From: Rhodeus uyekii
Lineage: Eukaryota; Chordata; Actinopteri; Cypriniformes; Acheilognathidae
Length of the DNA stretch: 64,000 nucleotides
Assembly: GCA_037043235.1 (NCBI GenBank)
Contig: JAWRVZ010000109.1
Location: 1,684,501-1,748,500 of the forward strand
Direction: 5' to 3'
The notes beneath the pieces were generated by a model that worked only from the letters and a program-made list of their open reading frames with translations, did not search any database and was not told where the DNA came from. The translations under genes were made by a program, and so were the position numbers. This document shows, one piece after another, positions 13,268 through 25,084 of the stretch (the first letter of the stretch is position 1; every line of letters starts with the position of its first letter).

Positions 13268-13640
13268 GTTGTGTCACATGCGCCAGCTGAAGTGCCCTTC
13301 ATCTCCACCAGAGGGCACTCCTCGCAACCTCTTATCATGGACTACATTTCCCATAACCCACTGCCTCAAGCTTGATTATATTCACCTGTGTTTCATTATC
13401 TTAACTCTGACTATAAAAGCCCTGTGTGTTCTAGCATTCTTTACACAGTCTTGTATGTGTATGTGTTGCACTGCTTTCCTGAGTCGTTCGTTTGTTCGTT
13501 TGTTCGTTTGTTCGTTTGTTCGTTTGTTCGTTTGTTCTTTCGTTCGACCTTTTGCCTGTTATATGGATTGCAATTCTGGATTTTCCTAATAAAACTGTAT
13601 TTGGATCTTCAACCCAAGTCTCGAAGCGGTTCGTAACACA
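13268..13640 (+). mobile_element. LTR-like sequence with 8-bp repeat expansion
   Basis: 'tgactataaaagccctgtg' (TATA box near 13410) is followed by 'aataaaactg' (polyadenylation signal near 13587) and a terminus 'ggttcgtaaca'. This is the promoter, poly-A and U5 order of an LTR. The 3' end matches 48640-48716 ('ggatcttcaacccaagtctc' versus 'gatcttcaacccgagtctc'). Between TATA box and poly-A signal an 8-bp GTTCGTTT repeat (13484-13545, about 7 copies) creates open frames on both strands. No target duplication was found, so the left end is uncertain. Confidence 0.55.
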
Positions 13641-15059
13641 TTGACACATTTTCTCTTCATCTGTTATGCGTCAAGCTCGCACACACTTTTCGTCAATGAC
13701 TACTGACTCATTCATTCACTGTATTGAATATCAAAACCCCGTCTTAAGTGGCTGTCGGCCTTCTGGGGGTGTACGCATTCACAAATACAGTGTTTAACAA
13801 TTAATGCCACAAGCTTTCTAACATTACAGGCCTGGTAAAGATCCACAGAAGCTATTTTTAGTGCCGTGTAATTGAAGAGGGGTTTGGTTGCAGAGGCTTC
13901 AAAGTGATGGACATGTGTGTGACAGGTGCTGTGACAGGCTACAGGCTTAAACCGTGGTGTTGCTGTAGAGAGTATGGCTTCCTAATTGAGCTCTGTTTGT
14001 GCGACACGGCAGGGGACAATGCAGAGCTCAGCCTCGGCAGATGCTTCGGGGGTAACCAGACGCAAGGGGGATCCGGGACAATGAAGTAGCAGGACAAAAG
14101 GACAGGCCAGGGGCAGACGTGTTACTCTATATGAGGGCATATGTGTGTGCATATGCATAAGGAATTTTTTGGAGCATCTGAGCAATATGAATCCTTTGTT
14201 TTCACGCTTGTGACATAAAAATTTGATGTAAGATGTCATATATCCTGCTGTGCCATTTGTTTTGCTGTTCACATGTACACGTACGATATCGATGATGATT
14301 GTTTAGGCTTTGATCAAGCAAGTCCGAGCTTTACTATCTAGTTATGATTGTAATTATGCGCAAGACACTTTACTGTCCCATGAAGCCACTGGGGCTTAGG
14401 AGCCAAAATGCATGCCAAGGCGGATCAGTCCCAGGACGTTAAAATTGCTCATGCGCTGTAAGGTGGAATGCTGTCGTTTGTGGGTAAATTGAATGCAAAA
14501 TAAATCAAATCAGCATGTCACAAACCTTAACCTTCAAAAAACATATGCAGTGCAGGTTAAAAGATGGGAATGTTTTAATTCCACACACTTGCATATTAAA
14601 ACAATTCAGTTTCTTTATCGAGATAAGTGTGTCTTCCGACAATTTGTGTCACCCTTTACAAAGTATTAAAATTTAAAAAAAGAAAAATCTGTTGTTCCAT
14701 CATTTTTTTATGGAAATATGTCATATAATTTCTGATATTTGTCATATAAACAGCACAAACATAGAACGGATCAAAATGCTTTACATAAAAGCATAAACAT
14801 TAAATGCATCACATAATAGCATAAAATACAATATGACAAAACAACATAATACATATAATACTAACTAACAGCTAGAGTAAATTAGAGTGAATTAAGTGTT
14901 TAATTAATTTAATCAATACATTCAGTCATTATAAGGGTGTTACAAAAAAAGAAGAAAATAAATAATTATGCATTTTTTATAATGCATTTACAGAGCAATT
15001 ACAAATGCATTAATAAAGATATGAGACTAATATTTTATTAGTGTGACAAAATATGAAAT
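13641..15059. other. Unique sequence, no gene seen
   Basis: Opposed short frames at 13904-14272 lack motifs. 14700-15050 is strongly AT-rich with 'gctttacataaaagcataaa'-like phrases that may be an old repeat. Nothing can be named. Confidence 0.5.
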
Positions 15060-15120
15060 GAGCAAAATAAATGTAAGTCACTTTGGATAAAAGCGTCGGC
15101 CAAATGCATAAATGTAAAAA
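15060..15120 (+). repeat. Isolated SINE/LINE tail
   Basis: 'atgtaagtcactttggataa', then 'aagcgtcggccaaatgcat' and 'aatgtaaa' form the shared 3' tail alone, with no tRNA head. It could be a severely 5'-truncated LINE or SINE insertion. Confidence 0.75.
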
Positions 15121-15475
15121 AATGTGTTTGACTGTAATTGATCAGTGTGTTAATGAGTGAGTCATTGAATCATTCACTAAACCGGTTTGTTCAAAAGGAC
15201 TGATTCACTCAGGAATTAAACATTTCTGCTTCTGATATCACAAGATCTTATTTTGAATAACTCTCACCCCAGCTTCCTCTTATATTGTACACTAGTATAA
15301 AGTGTCACAGCTTTATCAACAATGGAAACTAAGTAAAAAAAGGTGAGAAAGCTAGACCAGAAAGACTGAAGTGTTTGTAAAGCTTGACGTTTGTTGATTG
15401 CATGTTGCTTGCATGATTTAATGTGACGCTAGCAAGATTTAGCACATTGGAAGAATGTTTTAGCAAGATATATAG
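15121..15475. repeat. Fragments related to the 72-bp satellite and the 30-kb array
   Basis: 'gagtcattgaatcattcact' at about 15160 is the reverse complement of the core of the 1-468 satellite, with satellite-like 'actgattcactca' further on. At about 15400-15470, 'gacgctagcaagatttagca' and 'ttttagcaagata' match the internal minisatellite of the 30383-47798 units. Both are small relics. Confidence 0.5.
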
Positions 15476-15630
15476 GCTTTCCTGTGTGTCAATCAGTAGA
15501 GAGCAGTGCTTGCAACATCAAGGTCATGGGTTTGATTCCCAGGGAAAGCAAGAACTGATTAGAAGGTCAATGTGTTTCTTGAATGCGATGCAAGTCGCTT
15601 TGGATAAAAGCGTCTGATGAATGTAAATGT
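15476..15630 (+). mobile_element. tRNA-headed SINE, full length
   Basis: The acceptor-like arms gctttcc and ggaaagc pair perfectly. Box A-like 'tgtgtcaatcagtagag' and box B 'gggtttgattcccagg' are present. The core is complete ('gtcgctttggataaaagcg') and has the 'gcgatg' variant shared with the deletion subfamily, making it a likely relative of that subfamily's parent. Confidence 0.93.
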
Positions 15631-15750
15631 AGATAGATAAAAAGATAAATAGACAGGTGGATGGATGAATACATAGATGGATGATGAATGGATACACTGA
15701 TAGATAGATGGATGGATGGGTGAGGGACGAATGGATAGATAGATGGATAG
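15631..15750. repeat. GATA/GATG microsatellite
   Basis: Mixed 4-bp units (agat, ggat, gatg) directly after the SINE tail, probably seeded by it. Confidence 0.9.
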
Positions 15751-17622
15751 TTAGTCTTGGCTTAATTTAAGATTGTCAATGTTAGTCTATGGGATTTTTA
15801 TAATTCTTAATCTTTATTTTTAGGAAAATCACAAATTGGAGGTTCAAAAATTTGGAAGATTTTGGAAGACAAAAAATCGGAAGAATAATATTACGTTTAA
15901 ATAGCATTTCAGTAAATTGGCTTCCTCGAACTTAATTCCAGAAAGTTCTGATTGCGCAATGATTCTGAATTGCAAACAGTCCAATTCCCCCCAACCCTGT
16001 TCTTCAACACACAGTTCTTCAACACACAGATCTTCAACACACAGTTCTTCAACACACAGTTCTTCACCTGCAGTGAACCAGACTCCTCCATGCGCTCTTC
16101 ATGAAGCCGTTCCAGATGACTGCTGGATTCAGCCTCACGTTCAGCGCCACCGCACCTCACCACTCACCCACACATCTATTGATCGTGTGCGCTCGTCAGA
16201 CCCGTATTCCCGTCCGCACACTCATCCATTAATGTAATATTATTACTGCGGCGGCCATTCAAACGTAATGGCTGAAGGAGGCCACAAATTGACCTATATT
16301 TTAATTTACTATGTGGTCATGCTACCATAAACTATAAATCGTATGACAAAGCTTAATGCTTGCCACTGTTACAACTTAGAAGAACTATTAAACATCATAA
16401 ATGCGAAACACCGCGAGCTCAAGCAAGTGTACTGTATGTGCGTGTGTTTTCTTTTTCAAGAAAACCGTACAAACTGCACACAACTCTTGTGCTTCAATGA
16501 GCACGGCGATTCTGTTTGCACATGTATCTTGTCGAGTGTGTGTGTGTGTGTGTGTGTGTTCCTATAGGGCCTGGGAAAGTGAATGTATGTTTCGTTTGGC
16601 CCGTGTTCTCTCTTCTAAGGGACTGTGAAATCTTAAATTAAACGCTTCCCCATAGTGAAGCCATTGAGGCAGATAAGTCATCCTCTCTTGTAATTGTTTG
16701 TTTATAGGAACTCGTTTAAAAGCAATATTGCGGAGGGCTGTGCAAACCCCGCGAGCCAGACGGGGAAATGGAGGTCACGCTGTTTTAGACAGAATGTGTT
16801 CAGAAGAGAGAGTGCAACGAGAAAAACAGGGAAGAGTTCAGATATTTAGACAACAAACGGGGACTTAGACAAACAGCCTTGGTCAGAAGTAAAGCTGACC
16901 TTAGATATAACAACAATAATGTTGTTCTTTTTCCCTTAATTGATATCTGTATCCATTTTTAAGTATTTACATTTAATATAATGTAAACTGAAACCTGAAT
17001 AAGTTGGCAAAGAATTTGAGGTAATCCGTTATTTAAGTTAAGAATTTATTTATTCGAGGTAAGAAATTCAAAGTTTAAGTAAGCAGGACTGGCAGATTTA
17101 AATTTTGTACTCTTAACTTGACAATTTTGAGTAAGTTATTTCATACGTCTAACAAAATTATCATGTAGTCTCAATTTAAATATTTTTTTGTAATCAGATA
17201 ATGCTAACTGGTAAATGTAAGTTTGTCTAAATTAAAATAAGTTCATAAAACTCAAAGCAATTAAACAATGAAAACCTTTTAGTTTTGTGCACTAAAAAGA
17301 AAAAGAAAATTCTAAACACTCATAAAAGTTCATTTGATTGAGGTAATTTGTTTAATTTGAGTTTGCTCTACTCAAATCAATGAATTGTTTAGAGCGTCAG
17401 GGTTGACAGTGAGTACGCAGTACTTTTTGTGATGTAAAACATGGCGATCTTTCTGCACAATGGTATTATTGTATTATCATGTTGTTTGGCATGTTACCAA
17501 GATAATACCGTGTTTTAGACACTACCATAATGTAATACTATAGTATTCTTTAAAGTACCTAAACATGACAACCCAGACAATCCTGAACAATGATGTGCGA
17601 ATAGCAATCTACCATATTACTA
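15751..17622. other. Unique sequence with small repeats
   Basis: It includes the 15-bp minisatellite at 16000 and a (GT)n at about 16537-16559. Near 17420-17560 there are 'accataatgtaatactatag'-like phrases typical of old fish MITEs, without definable ends. The 106-codon frame at 15917-16237 reads through the minisatellite and is not credible. Confidence 0.5.
16000..16067. repeat. 15-bp minisatellite
   Basis: About 4.5 copies of 'ttcttcaacacacag', one with an initial a in place of t. Confidence 0.95.
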
Positions 17623-17760
17623 TCTTTCCTGTGGCTCAATCAGTAGAGAGTGACGCTTGCAACATCAACGTCATGGGTTCGATTCCCAGGGAAAGCAAGA
17701 ACTGATTAGAATGTCAATGTGTTTCTTGAATGCGATGATAAAAGCAGCTGATAAATGTAT
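17623..17760 (+). mobile_element. SINE, 13-bp core-deletion subfamily
   Basis: The head has box A 'tgtggctcaatcagtagag' (closest of all copies to a real tRNA box A) and box B 'gggttcgattcccagg'. The core junction 'tgcgatgataaaagcagctg' lacks the 13 bp present in full copies. Confidence 0.93.
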
Positions 17761-17799
17761 TAGCATGTTTTGGACAATATACTTTGGGTCTATATGAAT

Positions 17800-18020
17800 G
17801 TCAGTACCATGCCATATAACTTCACAACTACATGTCAACTAACTGACATGTAGTTGCAAAGTTACTTGTAGTTAGAGGAATGTCTAAAGTGGATCGTCAG
17901 AATAAAATGTCATTAGATATTAAACAGACAGTCTATTAATCCTCTAATGAAAGTTAGTTGACATGCAGTTGTAAAGTTACTTGTAGTCAGAGGAACGTCT
18001 AAAGTGGATCCTCAAATGCA
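17800..18020. repeat. Interspersed repeat, 'gttgcaaagttactt' family, copy 3, doubled
   Basis: Two successive half-copies: 'gacatgtagttgcaaagtta' through 'gtctaaagtggatcgtc' near 17839-17900, then 'gacatgcagttgtaaagtta' through 'gtctaaagtggatcctc' near 17959-18016, about 120 bp apart. Confidence 0.7.
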
Positions 18021-18842
18021 TTTGATATAATGTGTCGTGCACCCTGGAACAGGCAAAGGAAAGTGAATGTAGCCAGAGGGAAGATATAAATTAGGTTAAA
18101 ATGAGAGCGAGTGAGAAGAGAAGCATGCGGCGCTGATCATAAGCTCACTCTGAGCTGCACTGTCGCCCGTGGAGGAGGTTCCGGGTGCTGATGACACCGT
18201 TGAGTGACAGCTGTGTGCTTGAGAGCAGGTGCTTGTTGAATTCGAGGTGCTTGTTGCCCAATTTAGCCAAAGACTCCTGGTGCTAACGAGGACATGGCGC
18301 GGCTTCATCTGGCTGTTCGCTTGCTAACCTCACGCACTTACAGAAGCGCTCAGCTGCCATTAACACACACCGGGATGCCGTCCTGAAGTGCCAATGAATT
18401 GATTATGGTGCAATATCTCTGTTAAAAGTGTTAACGCATATTTTGCTCCTGATGCTGAGCTACAAAGTCCAAAGTTCTGCATATGCATGTCAAATCCAAT
18501 ATGAATGTCATTAATAATACATTGTTTCAGTTACTTTTGAACTGGACAAATAAAGATGATACTAGAGCTATCATGAAAATAGAGGTGGTAAAACGCCCAT
18601 AAAACATGGCCAATACTCAAATATAGACATGCACAGGTAACTCATGACACAAAAAAACTACATTACTGTAAAAAGTACAGAAATAGCAAGAAATAAAAAT
18701 AGTTATACATTTAATTAGATATAATCATATGTGAGAAAGGTTTTTCACAAAAAAAATAGTAATAAAAACAAGTTATACAAAATTTCATAACATTTTAATA
18801 CAGCATTTTTTTTGTACTCACAAATAACGTTTTAAAGTTTCT
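18021..18842. other. Unique sequence, one weak exon-like stretch
   Basis: 18149-18282 on the minus strand stays open in two frames between an AG and a GTGAGC. It matches no protein I can name and is discussed as a finding only. The rest is AT-rich and featureless. Confidence 0.45.
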
Positions 18843-18980
18843 ATGCATTTATCAGACGCTTTTATCATCACATTCAAGAAACACATTGACATTCTAATCA
18901 GTTCTTGCTTTCCCTGGGAATCAAACCCATGACCTTGATGTTGCAAGCGCCACTCTTTGCTGACTGAACTACGGGAAAGG
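18843..18980 (-). mobile_element. SINE, 13-bp core-deletion subfamily
   Basis: Plus strand: 'cagacgcttttatcatcaca' shows the diagnostic deletion. 'gggaatcaaacccatgacc' and 'gaactacgggaaaggc' are the box B and acceptor end of the head. Confidence 0.92.
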
Positions 18981-20224
18981 CTTTTATGGATTATATTTTT
19001 CTGTGTTATTGCAGTAACATTGCCGTTCCATGTTGTGCTCCTAATTACACTTTATTTAAGGTGTCCGTGTTGCAGTGTAAGAGTCATTACAATTAACCAC
19101 ATGTCCTTATTTTATTTACTTGAATATATAAACTCATTATATATTACTTATAAGGGTCAGGTGCATGTAATTACCATGTCACATGTAACAAGGACAATGT
19201 AAAATAAAGACAAAGCTGTAGTTTTCAGAAAGTGAATCATTTCCACAATACTATAAATGCAGAATGATGCAGAATTATTTGGAGATCATAGTCTATTTAA
19301 ATATTTCAGAGTGATATGTTGTTAAAACTATAACCCTGTAGGTTTAAAGCACTCTTTACTCCCTCCAGGAGAGCGAATGTTTCCGAGGAAGATCACATGA
19401 ACACGTGTCATGTTTTTAAAGGCACTGAAGCTACCGCAGGAATAGACGGATACATATTTAAACGTATGCATATGTAATGATGAGGTGTGTGTGCAGGACG
19501 GCAGATGTCAGACCTCTCGCCCTCTTCCCCCTCCCTCCCTCCCTCCATCCCTCCAGCAGCACCTGTTGAGCTCAGCCATCTGGAGCCAGCGCTGACCGGA
19601 CAAACCAGACATGGAGAAAATATCACTGACCGTATCAGTTTTTGTATCCATCCATCCATCCATCTATCTATCTATTCATCCATCTGTCATCTATCTACAC
19701 AGCTCGTCTAATGACAAAAAGTTTCAGTGGCTTTGGCCAATTTGCTCACACAATTACTTTAAAGCACGTTAAAGCACAAGTTACTACACACGTGCAATAG
19801 AGTTGTGATGTCCTATAAAACTGCTGACAATTGCACTTACAGTTTAGAGAATGTTTCAAAGAATACAAAATGATATAATCCCCAGAAAGAGCTGAACTAC
19901 CTCTGGCTCCATCATTCAGTCATCTGTGTTTCTGTCACTTATTCTCTGTTTAATTCTGCTCACTCACAGGACGTGCGGTGTGTGTGTTCCTCGAGTCAGC
20001 CACGACACCTCCACTGCGATCACAACACCTCCTCACACCTCCACCTGCAGAAGAGAGGAGGTGTGGGCGAGCCATGCTTCTGCTCCAGATGTGCTTCCCC
20101 GCAGAGATGCCAAAAAACATTAGATAGCACTACAAATGGATGAATAATACATAGATGAGAGAAATAGGGACAATTAGAGTGTGTTAAGAGAAAGAGAGAA
20201 CTGGAGAGATAAAGATCACAAGAA
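18981..20224. other. Unique sequence with ATCC/ATCT tract
   Basis: A compound (ATCC)n(ATCT)n microsatellite lies at about 19646-19697, and pyrimidine-rich 'ccctccctccctccctcc' near 19530. Open frames over it are repeat artefacts. No gene was recognised. Confidence 0.55.
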
Positions 20225-20337
20225 CATTTTCATTCACCACCCCCAGCTGGTGGAACGCCCTCCCTGTCCTCATGCAGATTCCCTGTCGAAGTTTAAAAGA
20301 CTACTCAAAACGCACCTCTTCCATCAGCACCTAACAT

Positions 20338-20371
<34 letters not shown>

Positions 20372-20567
20372 TTAAAAAAAAAAAAAAAAAAATTCTCTAT
20401 TCCCCATGCTTGTGCTACTTGTGTTCAAAATGTTTGAAACTTTGTATTGTAAGCGCTCTTATGTGTTTTTGTATCCTTTGGACAAATGGCTTCTATATTC
20501 CTCAAATTGTAAGTCGCTTTGGATAAAAGCGTCTGCTAAATGAGTAAATGTAAAATGTAAATGTAAA
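20225..20567 (+). pseudogene. LINE 3' end: RT C-terminus, UTR and SINE-like tail
   Basis: The plus strand reads SLSKFKRLLKTHLFHQHLT and a stop (TGA at 20337-20339), the usual C-terminal end of L2/CR1-type ORF2. Just upstream, a different frame gives a W-N-A-L-P-like segment, so it is frameshifted. A (CA)n plus A-tract, a 3' UTR and the tail 'gtcgctttggataaaagcg', 'tctgctaaatgag', 'atgtaaatgtaaa' follow. 'gaaactttgtattgt' at about 20437 recurs, inverted, near 10110 in the other LINE end, confirming one family. This copy preserves the better tail. Confidence 0.85.
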
Positions 20568-22044
20568 GAAAGATTGAGAAAAGGGTGTAACAGTAACTGC
20601 AGTACTTCCTTCAGCCCTATAGGGAGCAGTAGTGAGTAGAGACACAAAATTCAGTTAATTAATTTGAGGTCATCCTATACTTGATGTATCTTGCGTGCAC
20701 AAAGAGTACAAGAATATATGTGCAAACTGAATGTCTGATTAAAAATGTAAAAATATTATAGTTTAGATTTATATTAATTTCAATTAGTGGAACTTTAGAG
20801 TGATTTTTATGTCATTTCATAGTTTTATTGTCTTTGAGATCTGTCCGTCCGTCCGTCCATCCATCCATCTATCTTTGGATGTGTAGCAAATAGAGCTGAC
20901 AGGTGTAAGAACATTCGCTTGCATTCAGGAAATCTTTATGACAAATGTTTTTCTCTTTTGAATTGAACTTGCACTGTAAAAAAGTGTTTGTTTTCCTGTA
21001 TGTCTTTTTCTCAAGTGTGTGTGTGTGTGTGTGTGTCTACATGCTCCGGGGGAACATGGACAGATTTCTCATCTGTCTCAGGGTCAGGATTTGATAAGCC
21101 CTTTGGTGACGTGACGGACTGTCAGTTTATAAGGAAGCGGGTCATGGGGGGGGGGGCTCTCCTGATGGCCACTGACGAGTATAATTAGTCATTCATTATC
21201 ATATAAGTTAATTACTGGACTGGGTGCTTTCTCTTCGGAAAAGGCCCTTCTGGATACCAGTTCAATGAGGACAGCTTGATTCAGTTTTTGACCATTATTA
21301 TTTTTGCCATCTCACCTCATCATTAGTGTGATGGTGAGACAATAGACACTGTGGTATTGTGACATCGGCAGGCGCCATCTGTGCCAAAGTTATGGAAAAC
21401 AATGCACACCCACATATGGCGAAGGCTTCAAGATGACACACTTGTCCTCTCCGTTTATAACCATATCTGTCCTATCACGGAAGCAGAGAGGATCATGGGA
21501 CAGAGAGGGGAAATGATGATCTAAAATGCATTTAAGATGTTGCATACATTGTCAGGTTTGTCTTTCGTAGCGCACCGTTCTGTATGCATGAACATCGCTG
21601 GATGTTTTATATGGTCATTAATGCTACTGCATCTGTTTGATATCATTTTGCACCCTCCCCCTATCAGATGAACCCCCCCAATGACTGTTGGGCTTTTTTA
21701 GACATACCCATCTGCTGTCTCACACCTTCTAATCACCCCCTCCAATACACACATGCACGCACACATATGCACACGTCCCGACAGCAGATCTGTTGCTCAA
21801 GATGTTGTGTACAATGCGGATTGAGCTTGCATGCAAGCCTTAAGCATGAACACGAGTATATTGCACTGCCTCGATATTCACAGAGTTGCATTAGTTCTCA
21901 TATTACAGAGTTGCTGCTTTACAACGCAATAATTGAGTTGATGATTTATTTTTCTGCAAGCTAAAACTGCTGACAACCGAGAATAAACTTCATAGATGCA
22001 TTCAATTCTCAAAAGTCCTTTGAAAAGAATATTGCTCTATGTCA
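20568..22044. other. Unique sequence with short tandem tracts
   Basis: A (TCCG)n/(ATCC)n tract at about 20843-20874, (GT)n at about 21015-21036 and a run of ten G near 21148. No gene was recognised. Confidence 0.55.
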
Positions 22045-22160
22045 GGGGTCGGCAACCTTTAATGTTGAAAGAGCCATATTTAAAATAAAATAAAAATTCA
22101 AATATGTCCGGAGCTGCAATTGAAGATACTTTGCTGAACTGTTGACGGGGGGGGTTCATT
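22045..22160 (+). mobile_element. hAT-like terminus fragment
   Basis: 'caggggtcggcaaccttta' followed by 'gaaagagccatattt' is the familiar terminal sequence of a widespread hAT family (CAGGGGTCGGCAACC). Only the first ~100 bp can be recognised; the other end is missing. Confidence 0.65.
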
Positions 22161-22290
22161 CTGTTGAAGGGGTTAAAATTCTTTTATTAATAAAGACAGA
22201 AAATCACACTGAAACACAGCTTTTGTGTTCACTTCAGTGTATGAAAACAGCAGACGAGAGTAGCAAGAAATAAAACCAAAGGAATATATC

Positions 22291-22795
22291 TGTAACAAAG
22301 GTGACTCACAGACAGGCATCCAAGTGCGTGTCTTTATTAAGAATGGTCGTACAGGCAGAGGGTCAGGGCAAACAGAGAGCATATGGGATCGATAATCCAG
22401 GCAAGAGACAGAAAGGCAGGCAGACAGAATCAGGTACGTTAATCCAGGCGGGGAAGTCAAGACGGGCAGATAACATTCACAAGCGTAAATCCAGGCACAG
22501 GTCGGGGAAGGCAGAACAGAATCAATGACGGGTAAACAGGCAGAAACAGTAACGCTCAGAATGATAACCGTAGTAAATCGAGACCTCACAATGTGCGCAT
22601 GGGTAATGGAGTCTTTTATAGTCCAGGTGATGGTATACAGCTGGTGTAACAAACAGTCATAATGGTGTCCAGCTGGTGTGTGCAATCAGTCCAATGTGTG
22701 GGTTTCTGGGAAATGTAGTGTGTAGTGTAGTGTCAGTATGTATGTGAGCTCCCTCTGGTGGCCAAGGAGGGAGCGCGAAGCAGATATTCATAACA
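22291..22795 (-). mobile_element. Solo LTR with 5-bp target duplication
   Basis: The 505-bp element is bounded on both sides by ATATC (22286-22290 and 22796-22800). On the minus strand it starts TGTTATGAATATC and ends CTTTGTTACA, so the termini are TG...CA. A TATA-like 'tataaaagactcc' lies near 22620 and AATAAA near 22335, in the right order for U3-R-U5. No internal retroelement sequence flanks it, so recombination between two LTRs has removed the body. The 170-codon minus-strand frame inside it is not a gene. Confidence 0.88.
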
Positions 22796-25084
22796 ATATC
22801 CAAGCGGAACCACATTTTGGCCATAAACATCCACAAAGAAAGAGTTACTTTAGCGTTGTCATGTTTCAAAACATTTTGATAATCCGCTAAAATACACAAT
22901 TTTCTTTAAAACTAGAGAGAGAGAGAAAACCATTATGCTGCACATTAGTCATTATGTCATTGTTCTTTTGCTGTGTTGTGAATTTTAAAACCATTAAAAC
23001 CGACAATTTGGGGAAATTGCGTAGAAATTGTGTAGAATCTGCATACTAGAGGCATAAAAGTATGCAAAAAATGTATTAATTTAACTCGCAAGATTTGTGA
23101 TCTTGTAATCATGCAAGAGCATAGCACAGCAACGTTTGGTTAGCTTTGATTAATTGTGCCTCCATTACATTAGCTGAGCAATGCAAGCGGGGTAAATCAG
23201 GTTGTGTTTGACCCGGATTGACCCCTCGCCCTGTGCATGATGTTTTTGTGTGCAGAGCAGAACCCTAATCCTTGTAATTCCACAGAGTCGAAGGCAGGGG
23301 GTACGAGCTGTTCGACATGATTACAGAGAAAGAGAGCTAAAGAAGAGAAGATGGAGGGGTGGGGGGAAGGAAACATGACAGAAGGAGTGCATGCAAAAAC
23401 CAGGGGAGGACAAGAGAGGGGAAAACGAGGAGATGAGAGGCAACTGGGAGAGGCTGTGGGCTGTTTAAGTCGTATCTCCTGCTCTTTCTCTGAATCTCCA
23501 CACTGTCATATTCTCACATCTTTCCGTTTCACTAAATAATATCTGAAAATGAAGTGTGCCGCAGAGCGGGATTAATTGGCTTTCAGCATTCATAATTAAG
23601 ACGATGCCTCAACATGCTGCCCATGTATTGTCCTCCATTAATTTCCGATTGCTCTTGTCATTTGCACATTATGCCTTTGCAACATCAAATGAAAGTGTGG
23701 CAGACTCGCCCTCCCTCCCTCCCTCCCACGGTGTTTCTACCTCCTTCTGTGTGATGAGAGCTTTACGCTCCAGAGCTCTACGCTAAGGTGGTGCAGCTAA
23801 TTACTAGTGGAAACCAGAGCGAATAAAATGATTTTATTGATTTGTGTGTGTGCATCAACGGAAAACAAAACATGCATTGGACAGGTCGGAGTTGAAAATG
23901 GTAACATACAGTGTGCAAAACACACTGACTTCATTGGACGGGAGGTTGTTTACAGGATATGCCAAACAATAGACAGTTATTCTGTGTTGCCTTAGGCAGT
24001 GAGTAGCATTGCCTCCCACTTTCCGCTCACCCTCCCTATTCCCTCCATCTCAATCCTGGGACGTCTTCAAGAGCATGGACCACTCCAACTTTCAAAATCC
24101 CACACCCTCCTCCTTATGCTCCAGAGGGTCATCTCGGGCACTGCTGTCTGTGAATCCACCCCCACCATCCCCAAGGGTCCAGACCTCAGATTGGGCCAAC
24201 GTGTGAAGTGGGACAGCTGGGAGCTTTCTGACCTCTGGACTTCTCTGAGCGTGAGCTCGAAATCCTCTTGCCCCCATTGCCACTGGACCAAGCAAATGAC
24301 CAATCATCTCACACAATGCACACTCGATGCTCGCCTTCTTATTCTTATCTTTATAAAACAATTTTTTGAGACAAATGCATACGCTTGTCTCTCTCATCAT
24401 ATTCATCCAAAAGGTATAATAATTTGCCCCCTAAAATATCCCCGCTTGCTTCAAGACCCTGTCACGCAGTGCTGGGCACGTATAATTTAATTTGAATTCA
24501 TTATGCTCTTCTGTTAATATATTCATGACTTCCAATTCCCTGTGCTGTCCTGCCACCTGGAGTGTCCTCCGTGATCTGTGTCAGTGCAGCCCCTCCTCTG
24601 TGCTCGGGCCCTTGGGGGGCCATGAAGGGGGGTTAAGGCAGAGGTCATAGCGGCCCCTTAGTCCCCACTGTAATTAGGCTGCAGTGGAATGTGTTAGCAG
24701 GACCAGCTGGGACCATGCTGGACGCTCTCGGAGGTGAAAAGGGGGAGGGAAGGGCACCTGCACCCCAGTCAAAGAGACAAATAGAGACAGGAGCAGGATG
24801 CAGGGCTTCCTGGGGATTTCACTGGGAGACAAACACACAGTTATCAAAGAGAGGCTTCAGAGTTTGAGAGTTACAGGTAGTGAGAAAAAAAGCATTATGA
24901 GGGGTAAACTGAAGCTGGACGGGGTCTACAGAGAAGCATGCACTTTTATGTAAGCTTGCTTTGTGAAAAACAGAACCAGTAGTCCTGCTGAAGCAAAACC
25001 CCAACCTATACTGGTACATGAAGCATTATACCTATGATGTTTGGATAGGCTGGGAATGGTCTTTTTCCTGCCGGAGCCGAAAGT
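22796..25084. other. Unique sequence, no gene seen
   Basis: The 163- and 104-codon opposed frames at 23999-24490 overlap and show no domain. GC-richer 24530-24780 might hold conserved non-coding sequence. A GA-rich stretch lies at 23320-23460. Confidence 0.45.

Noticed and set aside
17623..17700. Possible tRNA gene
   Set aside because: A and B boxes and an acceptor stem are present, but the head is followed by the SINE body and repeats at many loci. It is a SINE head.
22173..22685. 170-codon minus-strand open frame
   Set aside because: It lies almost wholly inside a well-bounded solo LTR and has no retroelement or other domain.
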